Assembly (NCBI GenBank): GCA_016719855.1
Contig: JADJYH010000004.1
Coordinates: 186,001 to 250,000, forward strand
Reading direction: 5' to 3'
Length of the DNA: 64,000 nt
Source: Saprospiraceae bacterium
GTDB taxonomy: Bacteria > Bacteroidota > Bacteroidia > Chitinophagales > Saprospiraceae
Shown: piece by piece, positions 9,367 through 17,571 of the stretch
How positions within the stretch are numbered: the stretch's first letter is position 1
How the letters are laid out: each line of letters opens with the position of its first letter
Program-made: the position numbers and the translations under genes
The notes under the pieces: model-generated
What the model saw: only the letters and a program-made list of their open reading frames with translations
Told to the model about the DNA's origin: nothing
Database searches by the model: none

Positions 9367-9756
9367 ATGAAAAATTTCTTGTTTGTCCTTCTTCTTGCCC
9401 CTTCAATTGCTTTCGTCAGCATGGAGGAGCTGAACCTAGACGCCATCACTAAGGCCATTAGCAGTGGTAACGCCGATGCACTGGGCCAGTACTTCGATGC
9501 CAGCGTGGAAATCGCTGTCATGGACAAGGAGGAGACATATTCCAAGGCCGAGGCCGTAAAAGTGGTGAAAGACTTTTTTGCCAAAAACAAGCCCTCGTCT
9601 TTCAAGCAGGTCCACCAAGGCGCTTCCAAAGGCCAAGACTCGCAATACTGCATTGGGAACATGACCGCCTCGTCAGGCACTTACCGGGTGTACATTTACA
9701 TGAAAGTGAGCGGTGGTAAACAAGTCATTCAGGAACTGAGGTTTGACAAAGAATAA
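9367..9756 (+). CDS. DUF4783-family secreted protein
   Basis: A 129-residue protein with a signal peptide (KNFLFVLLLAPSIAFVS) and a compact NTF2-like domain. LDAITKAISSGNADALGQYFDASVEIAVMD, KAEAVKVVKDFFAKNKPS and the C-terminal VIQELRFDKE resemble DUF4783, a Bacteroidota family of unknown function. The start is ATG 9367, directly before the signal peptide; an ATG seven codons earlier is less likely. A terminator follows the stop. Confidence 0.75.
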   Translation: MKNFLFVLLLAPSIAFVSMEELNLDAITKAISSGNADALGQYFDASVEIAVMDKEETYSKAEAVKVVKDFFAKNKPSSFKQVHQGASKGQDSQYCIGNMTASSGTYRVYIYMKVSGGKQVIQELRFDKE

Positions 9757-9771
9757 TCCTCATCCTGATTT

Positions 9772-9816
9772 TATAAAAAAGAAAGGCGGCCAAATCGGTC
9801 GCCTTTCTTTTTTATA
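9772..9816. terminator. Bidirectional terminator between the DUF4783 and alkaline phosphatase genes
   Basis: A 10-bp stem, AAAGGCGGCC with GGTCGCCTTT (one G-T pair), loop AAATC, is flanked by A-rich sequence on the left and T-rich on the right, so it can end transcription in both directions. The two genes converge on it. Confidence 0.8.
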
Positions 9817-9822
9817 CCTGTT

Positions 9823-10968
9823 TCACTGCAACTTTTTCTTGAAACTGAATGCCCTGCGCATCTTGTCGTAAATGGAGGTATTTTCATAAATGCCGCTGAA
9901 AAGCTCCTCGCCTGGTCCCCAAGCAAATACGGGGATAAGAACCGCCGTATGGTCTTTGGTCGTGAACGCCGCCACGATGCTGTCCATTGTGGAAGTGGAG
10001 TTGATGGCATAGCCCCCGGTCTCATGGTCAGCGGTGACGATGACCAGCGTCTCTCCATCCCGTTTTGCAAAATCGAGCACGACCCCAATTGCCTGATCGA
10101 ACTCGATCATCTCATCGGTAATGTACTTTGAGTCGTTTGAGTGGCCGCCCCAGTCAATCTGGGAGCCTTCAATCATCAAAAAAAAACCTTTCTCTGGTTG
10201 CTTGGTGAGGTACTCAAGTGCAGAGCGGGAAGCTGGCACGAGATAATCCCTTCCCTGCGAAAATGGAAGTGGTTCAACATCGGCAGCGAAGTAGCCGAAG
10301 TTCTTAGTGGGGTCAATGGTAATATCTTTAAAGTCCTTGTCAAGAAAGGTCGAAATGGCATAACCCTTTTGGTTCAACTTTTCGATGAGATTTTGCCCAT
10401 CTTTGCGGCGGTCGAAGTGCCTCTTGCCGCCGCCGACGAAAAAATCAACGTCCACATTGAGCATGTCGGCTGCAATTTCCTCTACCATTTCTCGGCTTTT
10501 CTCATGGGCATAAAAACTGCCAGGCGTGGCATGGGTGATGGAAGAAGTGACCACGAGACCAGAGGCAAAACCCTCTTGTTCCGCCTCTTCGAGAATGGTC
10601 TGCATTGCCCGGCCTTTTTTGTCAACTCCGATGGCACCGTTGTAGGTTTTCTTTCCGATGGAAAAAGCGGTTGCGCCAGCTGCCGAATCCGTCACGAGGT
10701 TGTCGGAAGCGTAAGATTTGTGGAGGCCGATGTACTTGAACTGCTCCAAGTTGAGCCTATTGCCGTTGAGGTACATGCCCGCCGTGATCTGCGTGATGCC
10801 CATGCCGTCGCCAATCATCAGGATAATGTTTTTGGGTGGGGTAAATTTTATGGTGTCACCTGCGGGCAATTCTTTTTGATGTTGCTCGATGATGCCCGCT
10901 GTTCGTTTTGGGTGGCAAGAAAGCAGCAATAAGAGGAGCGAGAAAAGGGTGATTTTTTTCATGTTCAA
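9823..10968 (-). CDS. Alkaline phosphatase (lipoprotein)
   Basis: A PhoA-superfamily phosphomonoesterase that releases phosphate outside the cytoplasm. The 381-residue product has a lipoprotein signal (KKITLFSLLLLLLSC), metal motif MIGDGMG, nucleophile motif VTDSAAGATA, GSQIDWGGHSND and TADHETGGY. All zinc/magnesium ligand motifs seem intact. It is shorter than E. coli PhoA but typical of Bacteroidota relatives. There is no Pho regulator next to it. Confidence 0.9.
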   Translation of the reverse strand: MNMKKITLFSLLLLLLSCHPKRTAGIIEQHQKELPAGDTIKFTPPKNIILMIGDGMGITQITAGMYLNGNRLNLEQFKYIGLHKSYASDNLVTDSAAGATAFSIGKKTYNGAIGVDKKGRAMQTILEEAEQEGFASGLVVTSSITHATPGSFYAHEKSREMVEEIAADMLNVDVDFFVGGGKRHFDRRKDGQNLIEKLNQKGYAISTFLDKDFKDITIDPTKNFGYFAADVEPLPFSQGRDYLVPASRSALEYLTKQPEKGFFLMIEGSQIDWGGHSNDSKYITDEMIEFDQAIGVVLDFAKRDGETLVIVTADHETGGYAINSTSTMDSIVAAFTTKDHTAVLIPVFAWGPGEELFSGIYENTSIYDKMRRAFSFKKKLQ

Positions 10969-10977
10969 ATTTTAAGA

Positions 10978-11007
10978 AACGGTAGATGATAGACGTTAGA
11001 CCATAGG
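10978..11007. repeat. Short AGAC-type heptad array upstream of the phosphatase gene
   Basis: ATAGACG followed by TTAGACC shows a 7-bp period of the AGACnnn type, also seen as the long array at 38346-38426. About 50 bp on (11050-11068) is a partial inverted counterpart (CAATCTACTGCCTACTA). Confidence 0.4.
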
Positions 11008-11070
11008 CTCACGCCTACTTTTCCAAAAAATCGAATGATTATCAGCTACCCTCAATCTACTGCCTACTAT

Positions 11071-12173
11071 TTAACAAAGCACATAACGCTTGCCCGGTAG
11101 TGACCGGACCATCCCCTTGAACTCAAGGTTCAGCAGCAATGAAGCCAGGTCACCTTGGCTGATTTTCGAGGCATAGCTCAATTGGTCCACACCAATTTCC
11201 TCGGCGCCCTGAATCAGGTCAACCACTTGTTTTTCTGGTTCCGTCAGTTCTTCAAAAAGGCGGCCTTGCACGGACTTTGGGGTCTGGCCATCGTCCTCCC
11301 GACTCCAACGAAGGGTAGCCATTGCGTCCGCTGCGTTCTCGATGAGCAGGGCCATGCTTTTTTTTATCAAAAAGTTGCAGCCTTGCGAAAATTTGTCCTT
11401 CACCCTGCCCGGCACAGCGAACACGTCCCGGCTGTACCCGTTCGCCTGTTGCACGGTGATGATGGAGCCGCCCTTCACAGCGGTTTCGACCACTATCAGC
11501 GCATCGCAAAGCCCAGCAACGATGCGGTTCCGCATCGGGAAATTTTCCCGCTCCGGCCCCACATGGCTGGCAAACTCGGTGACCAGGCCGCCTTGTCCCA
11601 TCATTTCCATTGCCACCTTTTTGTGTTGCGCCGGGTAAATGCGGGCAAGCCCATGGCCCAGTACGGCGACAGTTTCAAGCCCGGCTTCAAGGCTCTTCTT
11701 ATGGGCAGCAACGTCAATTCCGTAGGCCAACCCACTGATTACCAAAGGGTTATAGGGAGCTAGTCCTTCGACCAGCTCTTCGCAAATGCTCAAGCCCTGC
11801 GGAGAGGGCGTTCGGGTGCCGATGATGCCGATGGTTCTGCGAAAGTTCAAATCGGCAGTGCCCCGGTAGTAGAGCATGATAGGGGCATCGTTGAATGGGC
11901 GCATCCGTTGGGGTAGTCCTTGTGGAGGTAAAAAAGTGGCTTGATGTGATTTTCCTCGATAAAAACCAATTCCCGCTCCGCGTCTTCCAACACTTTTTTA
12001 TCCATGACATTGCCCACGATGGCCTCCCCGATACTTGGTATCTTGAGCAAATCCGCTTTTTTTGCCTCAAACACCTCCCTGGCGCCGCCGCAATAACTGA
12101 CCAGTACCTTGGCCGTAACCGCTCCAACCAAAGGGATTTTGGTCAATGCTACTTTATAAATGAGGTCATTCAT
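11071..12173 (-). CDS. dprA: DNA processing protein DprA (single frameshift)
   Basis: DprA/Smf loads RecA on single-stranded DNA during natural transformation. The N-terminal part (12173 down to about 11905) holds the helix-hairpin-helix region and ends LFYLHKDYP. The second part resumes RPFNDAPIMLYYRG and carries the Rossmann-like core (IIGTRTPSPQG, SGLAYGIDVAAHKKSLEAG) and the C-terminal winged helix. The frame changes near 11904, where one missing base in CCCCAACGG would join the parts as YPNRMRPFNDAPI. That suggests a sequencing indel. The start ATG 12173 gives MNDLIYKVALTKIPLVG. Confidence 0.85.
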
Positions 12174-12290
12174 TACTTTTGCTGGGAATTCGTGTTTCTC
12201 ATAGTTTTGGTTACTTTTTTGCAAATCAAAATAAAGCAAAAAGCACCAGCACTGACGAACTGCAAACTTACTTCAAACCCTCAAAATAAG

Positions 12291-12908
12291 ATGAAAGGAC
12301 TGCTATCTAAAGTTGAATATATCGTTATCGGTCTGCTCGCACTCATTTTCCTGATGTGGACAGCTTCCAAATGCAACGCCCACAAGGAAGAAGCTCAAAG
12401 TGCCGAGGCCATCGAATCAAGGGAGGACAGCCTCGCACAGGCAGCCAACCAGAAGCCGACGGAAACCCTGCAGCCCATTGCGCAGCAACCAACTCAACAA
12501 CCTGCTGCTACCCCCTCGTCGCCGGGCACTTACCAGCCGATAAATGGCGAACCTGCCACCACGACCTCAACCACCCCAGCGGCTGGCACACAACCTGCTC
12601 AAACTCAACCCGTCGAAACAACTGCTCCGAAGGAGACGGCTGGGCTTTCCAAGCTCTACGTCACCATTGACAAGCTGAAAGTGCGCAAGACGCCCGGCCT
12701 GAAGGGCGAACTGCTCGGCGAACTCAAGCTTTTCGACGAGGTGTACTACATGAACGAGGTTACAGATTCGAGCTACGTGGTAAACCTCGGCACGGAGAAA
12801 GCCAACGAACCTTACGTGAAAATCAAAACGAAAAGGGGAACAGTAGGCTGGGTCTATGGCGCTGGTGTACACTATGTGAAGAAGAAGCGGAGCGGGGTGT
12901 TGGAATAG
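12291..12908 (+). CDS. Membrane-anchored SH3-domain protein
   Basis: A 205-residue protein with an N-terminal membrane segment (YIVIGLLALIFLMWTASK), a long Pro/Thr/Ala/Gln-rich linker (about residues 45-120) and a C-terminal bacterial SH3-like domain (LYVTIDKLKVRKTPGLKGELLG and GTVGWVYGAGVHYV). SH3b domains often bind cell wall or protein ligands, so a periplasmic role is likely. ATG 12291 is the start that places the membrane segment at the N terminus. Function is unknown. Confidence 0.7.
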   Translation: MKGLLSKVEYIVIGLLALIFLMWTASKCNAHKEEAQSAEAIESREDSLAQAANQKPTETLQPIAQQPTQQPAATPSSPGTYQPINGEPATTTSTTPAAGTQPAQTQPVETTAPKETAGLSKLYVTIDKLKVRKTPGLKGELLGELKLFDEVYYMNEVTDSSYVVNLGTEKANEPYVKIKTKRGTVGWVYGAGVHYVKKKRSGVLE

Positions 12909-13005
12909 TTGGCAGCTCGACAGGTGGCAGTTAAGACCTGCTACACGGACTTGACTGCCGAACTATTCAACTGTCAAACTGACTGCAAACTGTCGAACTG
13001 CAAAA
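12909..13005. repeat. Heptad-type array with inverted copy (GGCAGTT family)
   Basis: The gap between two converging genes consists almost wholly of GTTGGCAGCTCGACAGG-like words followed by inverted words (AACTGTCAAACTGACTGCAA and ACTGTCGAACTGC). The same words recur at 26311, 42044 and 59529. The whole can fold into a long stem and may act as a terminator. Confidence 0.7.
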
Positions 13006-13713
13006 TCAGCCACCTACCTCCAGCACAAACCCACTCCCATGCAAATTGGTAATCCGAACCCGTGGGTCTTGCGCCAAGTATTTGCGGAGCCGAGAAATGA
13101 ACACGTCCATGCTCTTGCGGGCAAGGAAGTCGCTGCGGCCCCAGATTTTTTCCAGTACCCACTCCCGCTGCACGAGCTGGCCGTTTTTTTCACAAAGCAT
13201 CTTCAATAGGCGGGCCTCCATTTCGGTTAAGTTGGTCACTTGCCCACCGAGTTGCAAGCTCCATTTTTCACTGTCAAAAATATAGTCGCCCAACTGGAAC
13301 ACCGTCCGTGCCTCGTCATGGGACAATCCTACCAGCCCCGGTGCAGTCCGTTTCAGCACGGCTTGGATGCGGGCCACCAGTTCCTCTTCGTTCACCGGTT
13401 TTTTGATGTAATCGTCGGCACCAGCCTTGAAGCCCCGCACCACGTCAGCGTGGAGCGACTTGGCGGTGAGGAAGATGATGGGCAAATCCGCCCTGCGCTG
13501 GCGCAATAGTTCGGCGACCGTAAACCCATCGAGGGCGGGCATCATCACATCGAGCAGGCAGAGGTCGAAGTGGTCGGCATTGTACTGCCGCAGTCCGTCC
13601 ACGCCGTCCTTGGCCCAGGCCACTTCAAAATCACGGCTGCGCAAAAACTCGCCGAGCAGAAAGCCCAGCGTTTCGTCGTCCTCGACCAAGAGTATTTTTG
13701 GTGGCATCGTCAT
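13006..13713 (-). CDS. OmpR-family response regulator
   Basis: A 235-residue two-component regulator. The receiver domain has the acidic pair VEDDE, phosphoacceptor DLCLLDVMMPALDG and KPVNEEE. The C-terminal winged helix (FDSEKWSLQLGG, LTEMEARLLKMLCEKNGQLVQREWVLEKIWG) binds DNA. No histidine kinase lies next to it, so it is an orphan here. The start ATG 13713 is near the ribA promoter, with the genes divergent. Confidence 0.9.
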   Translation of the reverse strand: MTMPPKILLVEDDETLGFLLGEFLRSRDFEVAWAKDGVDGLRQYNADHFDLCLLDVMMPALDGFTVAELLRQRRADLPIIFLTAKSLHADVVRGFKAGADDYIKKPVNEEELVARIQAVLKRTAPGLVGLSHDEARTVFQLGDYIFDSEKWSLQLGGQVTNLTEMEARLLKMLCEKNGQLVQREWVLEKIWGRSDFLARKSMDVFISRLRKYLAQDPRVRITNLHGSGFVLEVGG

Positions 13714-13733
13714 TGGGTTGAACGGTGGTGTCG

Positions 13734-13741
13734 TACCTTTG
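13734..13741 (+). promoter_or_regulatory. -7 box (TACCTTTG) upstream of ribA
   Basis: TACCTTTG matches TAnnTTTG, 78 bp before the ribA ATG, in the divergent region shared with the response regulator gene. A -33 box at good spacing is not obvious. Confidence 0.4.
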
Positions 13742-13784
13742 CAAACTTAAAACCCGCAAGGGTGTTCATTGGGCGGACTGGTCA

Positions 13785-13825
13785 ACATGCCAAAACGCCA
13801 ATTTGCCAATACGCCAACATGCAAC
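13785..13825. repeat. GCCAA-word tandem array at the ribA start
   Basis: Words of the form nnnGCCAA (ATGCCAAA, ACGCCAA, TTTGCCAA, TACGCCAA) repeat every 7-8 bp and run into the ribA start codon, so the array forms the ribosome-binding region of this gene. Confidence 0.5.
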
Positions 13826-14400
13826 GACAAGTACAGGCTTTTTTGCCAACTGATTGGGGAAATTTTAACATCATCGCCTACGCCACTTCGCCCGACGATT
13901 TGACGCCGCATGTTGCATTGGTGCATGAAAACCTCGACGTGACCCAGCCCGTGCTTGTGCGCATCCACTCCGAGTGCATGACCGGCGACTTGTTCCACTC
14001 CCACCGCTGCGACTGTGGCGAGCAATTGGACAGGGCACTCGAACTCGCAGCCGAACAAGGCGGCGTGGTCATCTACCTACGGCAAGAAGGTAGGGGCATC
14101 GGCCTGATAAACAAACTAAAAGCCTACAACCTGCAGGACAAAGGCTTCGACACCGCTTCCGCCAATACCCACCTGGGCTTCGAAGTGGACGCACGCCAGT
14201 ACGACCTCGCTGTGGAAATACTTCACGACCTCGGCATCCACAAAATACGCCTGCTCACCAACAACCCGCTGAAAATCGAGGCCATCGAACACTCAGGCAT
14301 CGAAATCATCAGCCGGGAACCGCTCATCATCGAACCCAAAAAGGAAAACGCCGCCTATCTCCGCACTAAGCAGGAACTGATGGGACACCTTTTGAAATAA
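13819..14400 (+). CDS. ribA: GTP cyclohydrolase II
   Basis: The first committed step of riboflavin synthesis, opening GTP to the diaminopyrimidine. The 193-residue product has the zinc-cysteine motif CMTGDLFHSHRCDCG, the catalytic stretch YLRQEGRGIGL and LTNNPLKIEAIEHSGIEI. It lacks the DHBP synthase (RibB) domain often fused in other bacteria. The frame is open to 13570, but ATG 13819 matches the standard N terminus. No other rib gene is adjacent. Confidence 0.93.
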   Translation: MQRQVQAFLPTDWGNFNIIAYATSPDDLTPHVALVHENLDVTQPVLVRIHSECMTGDLFHSHRCDCGEQLDRALELAAEQGGVVIYLRQEGRGIGLINKLKAYNLQDKGFDTASANTHLGFEVDARQYDLAVEILHDLGIHKIRLLTNNPLKIEAIEHSGIEIISREPLIIEPKKENAAYLRTKQELMGHLLK

Positions 14401-14467
14401 TTGAAAATGCAAAATGGAGAATTGAAAATGAAGCACTGACCGCATTCTCAATTTTCAATTCTCCATT
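14401..14467. repeat. Inverted word repeat between ribA and the exonuclease gene
   Basis: AATGGAGAATTGAAAATG is followed about 20 bp later by its inverted form (CATTCTCAATTTTCAATTCTCCATT). The structure fills the gap between two converging genes and overlaps the exonuclease stop, so it may terminate both transcripts. Confidence 0.6.
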
Positions 14468-15242
14468 AAATATCAATCTTCATCCAGACCGGGCAGTGGT
14501 CGCTGTGCCTGGCATCACCGAGGTGTTTTACATCAATTATTTTTTCCTTCAAATTACTCGTAACCGACTGGTAATCAATGCGCCAACCTTTGTTGCTGGC
14601 CCTCGAATTGAAGCGCAAGCTCCACCAAGTGTAGTCGTCTTTTTTAGTGGGGTGTACCTGCCGGAAGGCATCGGTGAAACCACTCTCAAACCATTTGGTC
14701 ATCCAAGCTCGCTCTGCGGGCAGGAAGCCGGAGGATTTTTGGTTGGTCTTCGGGCTGTGGATGTCAATGTCCCGGTGGGCAATGTTGTAGTCGCCGGCGA
14801 TGATTAGGTTCGGGCGCTCCTTTTTCAGCTCCGCAATCCAGTTGAAAAAATCATCAAGGAACTCGTACTTGAAGCCCTGCCGCTCGTCACCGCTGGTGCC
14901 GGAGGGGAAGTAGCAGTTGAGCAAGGTCCAATCGCCAAAGTCGGTACGCAGGATGCGGCCTTCCCGGTCGTATTTTTCCATGCCGCAGCCAAGCACCACT
15001 TTGTCGGGTGCTTTTTTGGACATAGTGGCCACACTGCTGTAGCCCTTTTTCTCCGCAGAGTGCCAGTAGTGCGAGGTGTAGCCGAGCGCTTCGAAATGCG
15101 TCGCATCAACCTGGTCAGGCTGCATTTTCGTTTCTTGGAAGCAGATAATATCGGGATCCTCTTGCTTCAGCCAGTCGAAAAGACCCTTGGTGGCTGCGGC
15201 CCGAAAGCCGTTGACGTTGTAAGAAATGATGGTGGTGGCCAT
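14466..15242 (-). CDS. Exodeoxyribonuclease III / AP endonuclease
   Basis: An EEP-superfamily exonuclease III (XthA/ExoA type) for base excision repair. The 258-residue product has SYNVNGFRAA, CFQETKMQPDQ, GDYNIAHRDIDIHSPK, WRIDYQSVT and the catalytic SDHCPVWM. All catalytic motifs are present. ATG 15242 (MATTIISYNVNGF) is preferred to an in-frame ATG at 15263, since the fold begins directly there. Confidence 0.92.
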   Translation of the reverse strand: MATTIISYNVNGFRAAATKGLFDWLKQEDPDIICFQETKMQPDQVDATHFEALGYTSHYWHSAEKKGYSSVATMSKKAPDKVVLGCGMEKYDREGRILRTDFGDWTLLNCYFPSGTSGDERQGFKYEFLDDFFNWIAELKKERPNLIIAGDYNIAHRDIDIHSPKTNQKSSGFLPAERAWMTKWFESGFTDAFRQVHPTKKDDYTWWSLRFNSRASNKGWRIDYQSVTSNLKEKIIDVKHLGDARHSDHCPVWMKIDI

Positions 15243-15271
15243 TGTATTTTGTTTTGATGGCAAACATAGGG

Positions 15272-15308
15272 ATTAAGTAAAAAGTAGAAAGGTCAAAGTA
15301 AAAAGTGT
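15272..15308. repeat. AAGTAAAAAGT-type word repeat upstream of the exonuclease gene
   Basis: AAGTAAAAAGTAGAAAGG and CAAAGTAAAAAGTG are imperfect tandem words. They resemble the pair at 30534-30560/30704-30731 and the run at 37714-37733. Confidence 0.4.
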
Positions 15309-15368
15309 TGACCGAGCGCTTATCTTTCGCCAGTTTCACAATTTAATTTTTTCCAAAAAATTACATCC

Positions 15369-16199
15369 ATGACCGCAACTGCACTGGACTTTTCCATCCT
15401 TGACGAGCCGTTTGCCCTCAACGCCGAGCAAGTTGACTTTTACCGGGAGCACAATTTCATCAAACTAAAACAGGTCTTCCCACCGGAAGTGTTGTCACAC
15501 TACGGCCAAGTCATTTCACAAAAAGTTCGGGAACTGAACACACAGCACCTACCGATGGAGCAGCGGGATACCTACGGCAAGGCGTTCCTGCAAATCATGA
15601 ACATTTGGACGAAAAGCGAAGAAGTGAAGCAGTTCGTGTTCGGCAAGCGGCTGGCCCGCATTGCCACCGAGCTGATGGGTGTTCGAGGCGTGCGCATGTA
15701 CCACGACCAAGCATTGTTCAAAGAGCCGGGCGGTGGCTTCACCCCTTGGCATGCCGACCAGTACTATTGGCCGCTAGCCAACGACAATACCGTGACCGCC
15801 TGGATACCGATGCAGCCTGTGCCGCTGGAGATGGGGCCACTGGAGTTCAGCGCAGGCAGCCAGCGCATACCCATGGGTCGAAACCTGAAAATCAGCGACG
15901 ACAGCGAGGCGTACATCCAGAAAACATTGCGAGTCAACGACTTCCAGCACATCATCGAGCCGTTCGAACTGGGCGAAGTGAGCTTCCACAGCGGCTGGGT
16001 CTTTCATCGGGCAGGCACCAACCTCACCGACCAGATGCGGCAGGTGATGACGGTCATCTACATGGACAAGGACATGAAACTGAAGGCACCGGAAAACCCA
16101 AACCAGCAGAACGATTGGGAAACTTGGTGTCCCGGTGCAAGGATTGGGGAGGTGGTGGCGACGGCGATCAATCCGGTGGTGTTTGAGTGGTGGGGTTAA
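15369..16199 (+). CDS. Phytanoyl-CoA dioxygenase (PhyH) family oxygenase
   Basis: A 276-residue non-heme Fe(II)/2-oxoglutarate-dependent oxygenase. The double-stranded beta-helix iron ligands are seen as HAD in GGGFTPWHADQYYW and the distal histidine in SFHSGWVFHRAGTN, followed by an arginine in QMRQVMTVIY that may bind 2-oxoglutarate. The natural substrate cannot be told from sequence; PhyH-family enzymes act on many small molecules. The gene stands alone before a foldback sequence. Confidence 0.85.
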   Translation: MTATALDFSILDEPFALNAEQVDFYREHNFIKLKQVFPPEVLSHYGQVISQKVRELNTQHLPMEQRDTYGKAFLQIMNIWTKSEEVKQFVFGKRLARIATELMGVRGVRMYHDQALFKEPGGGFTPWHADQYYWPLANDNTVTAWIPMQPVPLEMGPLEFSAGSQRIPMGRNLKISDDSEAYIQKTLRVNDFQHIIEPFELGEVSFHSGWVFHRAGTNLTDQMRQVMTVIYMDKDMKLKAPENPNQQNDWETWCPGARIGEVVATAINPVVFEWWG

Positions 16200-16209
16200 T
16201 TTTCAACAA

Positions 16210-16256
16210 TTTATGCCGCCAAATTTAAAAATAAATTTTAAATTTGGCGGCATAAA
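16210..16256. repeat. Perfect 21-bp inverted repeat abutting the ATPase start codon
   Basis: Two exact 21-bp arms (16210-16230 and 16236-16256; TTTATGCCGCCAAATTTAAA begins the left arm) flank a 5-bp spacer. The last base is the A of the ATPase ATG, so in mRNA the hairpin would sequester the translation start. There is no T-tract typical of a terminator. Confidence 0.85.
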
Positions 16257-17410
16257 TGATGATATATCCTCGACATATTGAACAAGCGCTGCTGCAACGG
16301 CTCCAAACTTTTCCGGTGGTGGGCATCACTGGGCCAAGGCAGGCAGGCAAAACCACATTGGCAAAGCGCATCGTCAAGGAAGTGGGAAAACCTTCTATTT
16401 ACCTTGACCTCGAACTACCTTCCGACCTAAACCGGCTACGCAATGCCGAGCTTTTTCTGAAAGAAAACGAGGAAAACCTGGTGATTATTGATGAGGTGCA
16501 GCGGCAGCCAGAACTTTTCCCGTTGCTCAGGGCATTGGTTGACCAGCGTCGCATTCCTGGCCGCTTTCTAATTCTGGGTTCAGCCTCGCCAGAGTTGCTA
16601 AGGCAAAGTTCCGAAACGTTGGCTGGACGTATCTCTTATCTTGAACTCACTCCATTCCATTTCAAAGAGTTGCCAAAGAATGACCTAAATTGGCACTGGC
16701 TGCGAGGCGGTTTCCCACCTTCGCTATTTGCCTTTGACGAGGTTGCTGCTTCTCAATGGCTACAAGATTTTATCACTACGTTCATTGAGCGGGATTTGCC
16801 ACAGTTTGGTCTGAACGCACCTCCCCAAACACTTAGAACCCTACTGCAAATGTTGACAGGCGTCCACGCTAACCTGCTCAACTTTAGCACTTTGGCCAAT
16901 TCTCTGGGGCTTACCATGCCTACCGTCAAACGCTATCTGTCTTATTTTGAAAACGCCTACTTCATCCGCTATGTATCACCCTGGCATATTAACATGGGTA
17001 AGCGCCTTGTCAAAACGCCAAAAGTTTATTTCAGGGATAGCGGCGTTTTGCACCATTTGGCGGGTATCTCTGACATGAACCAGCTCCTCGGCAACCAAAT
17101 CGCCGGGGCATCATGGGAAGGTTACGTGTTGCAACAAGTCATCGCCAACCTGCCTCAGAACGTATTGCCTTTTTTTTATAGGACAAAGGAAGGTTCCGAA
17201 ATAGACCTACTGATTGTCAAGGGCAACCAACCAATAATGGCAATCGAAATAAAAATGTCATCCAGCCCAACCGTAAGCAAAGGTATTCGCATTGCCCATG
17301 AAGACACGGGCCGCCCACCTTTATATATTGTAACTCCTCATCCGGGTGATTACCCTTTGGATGAAAATATAAGGGTTTGTGATTTGAATTATATTTTGGA
17401 AAAAATATAG
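16256..17410 (+). CDS. DUF4143-type AAA ATPase
   Basis: A 384-residue ATPase of the AAA_14/DUF4143 family. Walker A is GPRQAGKTTLAKRI, Walker B LVIIDEVQRQPELF, followed by FLILGSASPELL. The C-terminal DUF4143 region ends with a PD-(D/E)xK-like pattern, EGSEIDLLIVKGN then MAIEIKMSS. The family's role is poorly defined; many members lie in variable genome regions. The start codon sits at the edge of a perfect hairpin, which suggests translational control or an operator. Confidence 0.85.
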   Translation: MMIYPRHIEQALLQRLQTFPVVGITGPRQAGKTTLAKRIVKEVGKPSIYLDLELPSDLNRLRNAELFLKENEENLVIIDEVQRQPELFPLLRALVDQRRIPGRFLILGSASPELLRQSSETLAGRISYLELTPFHFKELPKNDLNWHWLRGGFPPSLFAFDEVAASQWLQDFITTFIERDLPQFGLNAPPQTLRTLLQMLTGVHANLLNFSTLANSLGLTMPTVKRYLSYFENAYFIRYVSPWHINMGKRLVKTPKVYFRDSGVLHHLAGISDMNQLLGNQIAGASWEGYVLQQVIANLPQNVLPFFYRTKEGSEIDLLIVKGNQPIMAIEIKMSSSPTVSKGIRIAHEDTGRPPLYIVTPHPGDYPLDENIRVCDLNYILEKI

Positions 17411-17571
17411 GTTGTATCCCCACTCATCCTTCCTTTTCATAGCAGCGTCACAAACGCTACCCCCGTCCGTTTAGTCAATTGGCTTTGATTTGTTTGCATG
17501 CCTCAAAAAAGTTTATCAGGCCATAAAGTAAGTTAAATTACGTTTGTTACCCAAACCCGACCATCGGCTGG

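Noticed and set aside
11071..12173. dprA as a true pseudogene
   Set aside because: A single-base change restores an uninterrupted protein with all conserved motifs, and similar indels occur in essential genes of this window.
12909..13005. Heptad arrays as CRISPR
   Set aside because: Units are 7-10 bp and contiguous, without unique spacers, and no cas genes are present.
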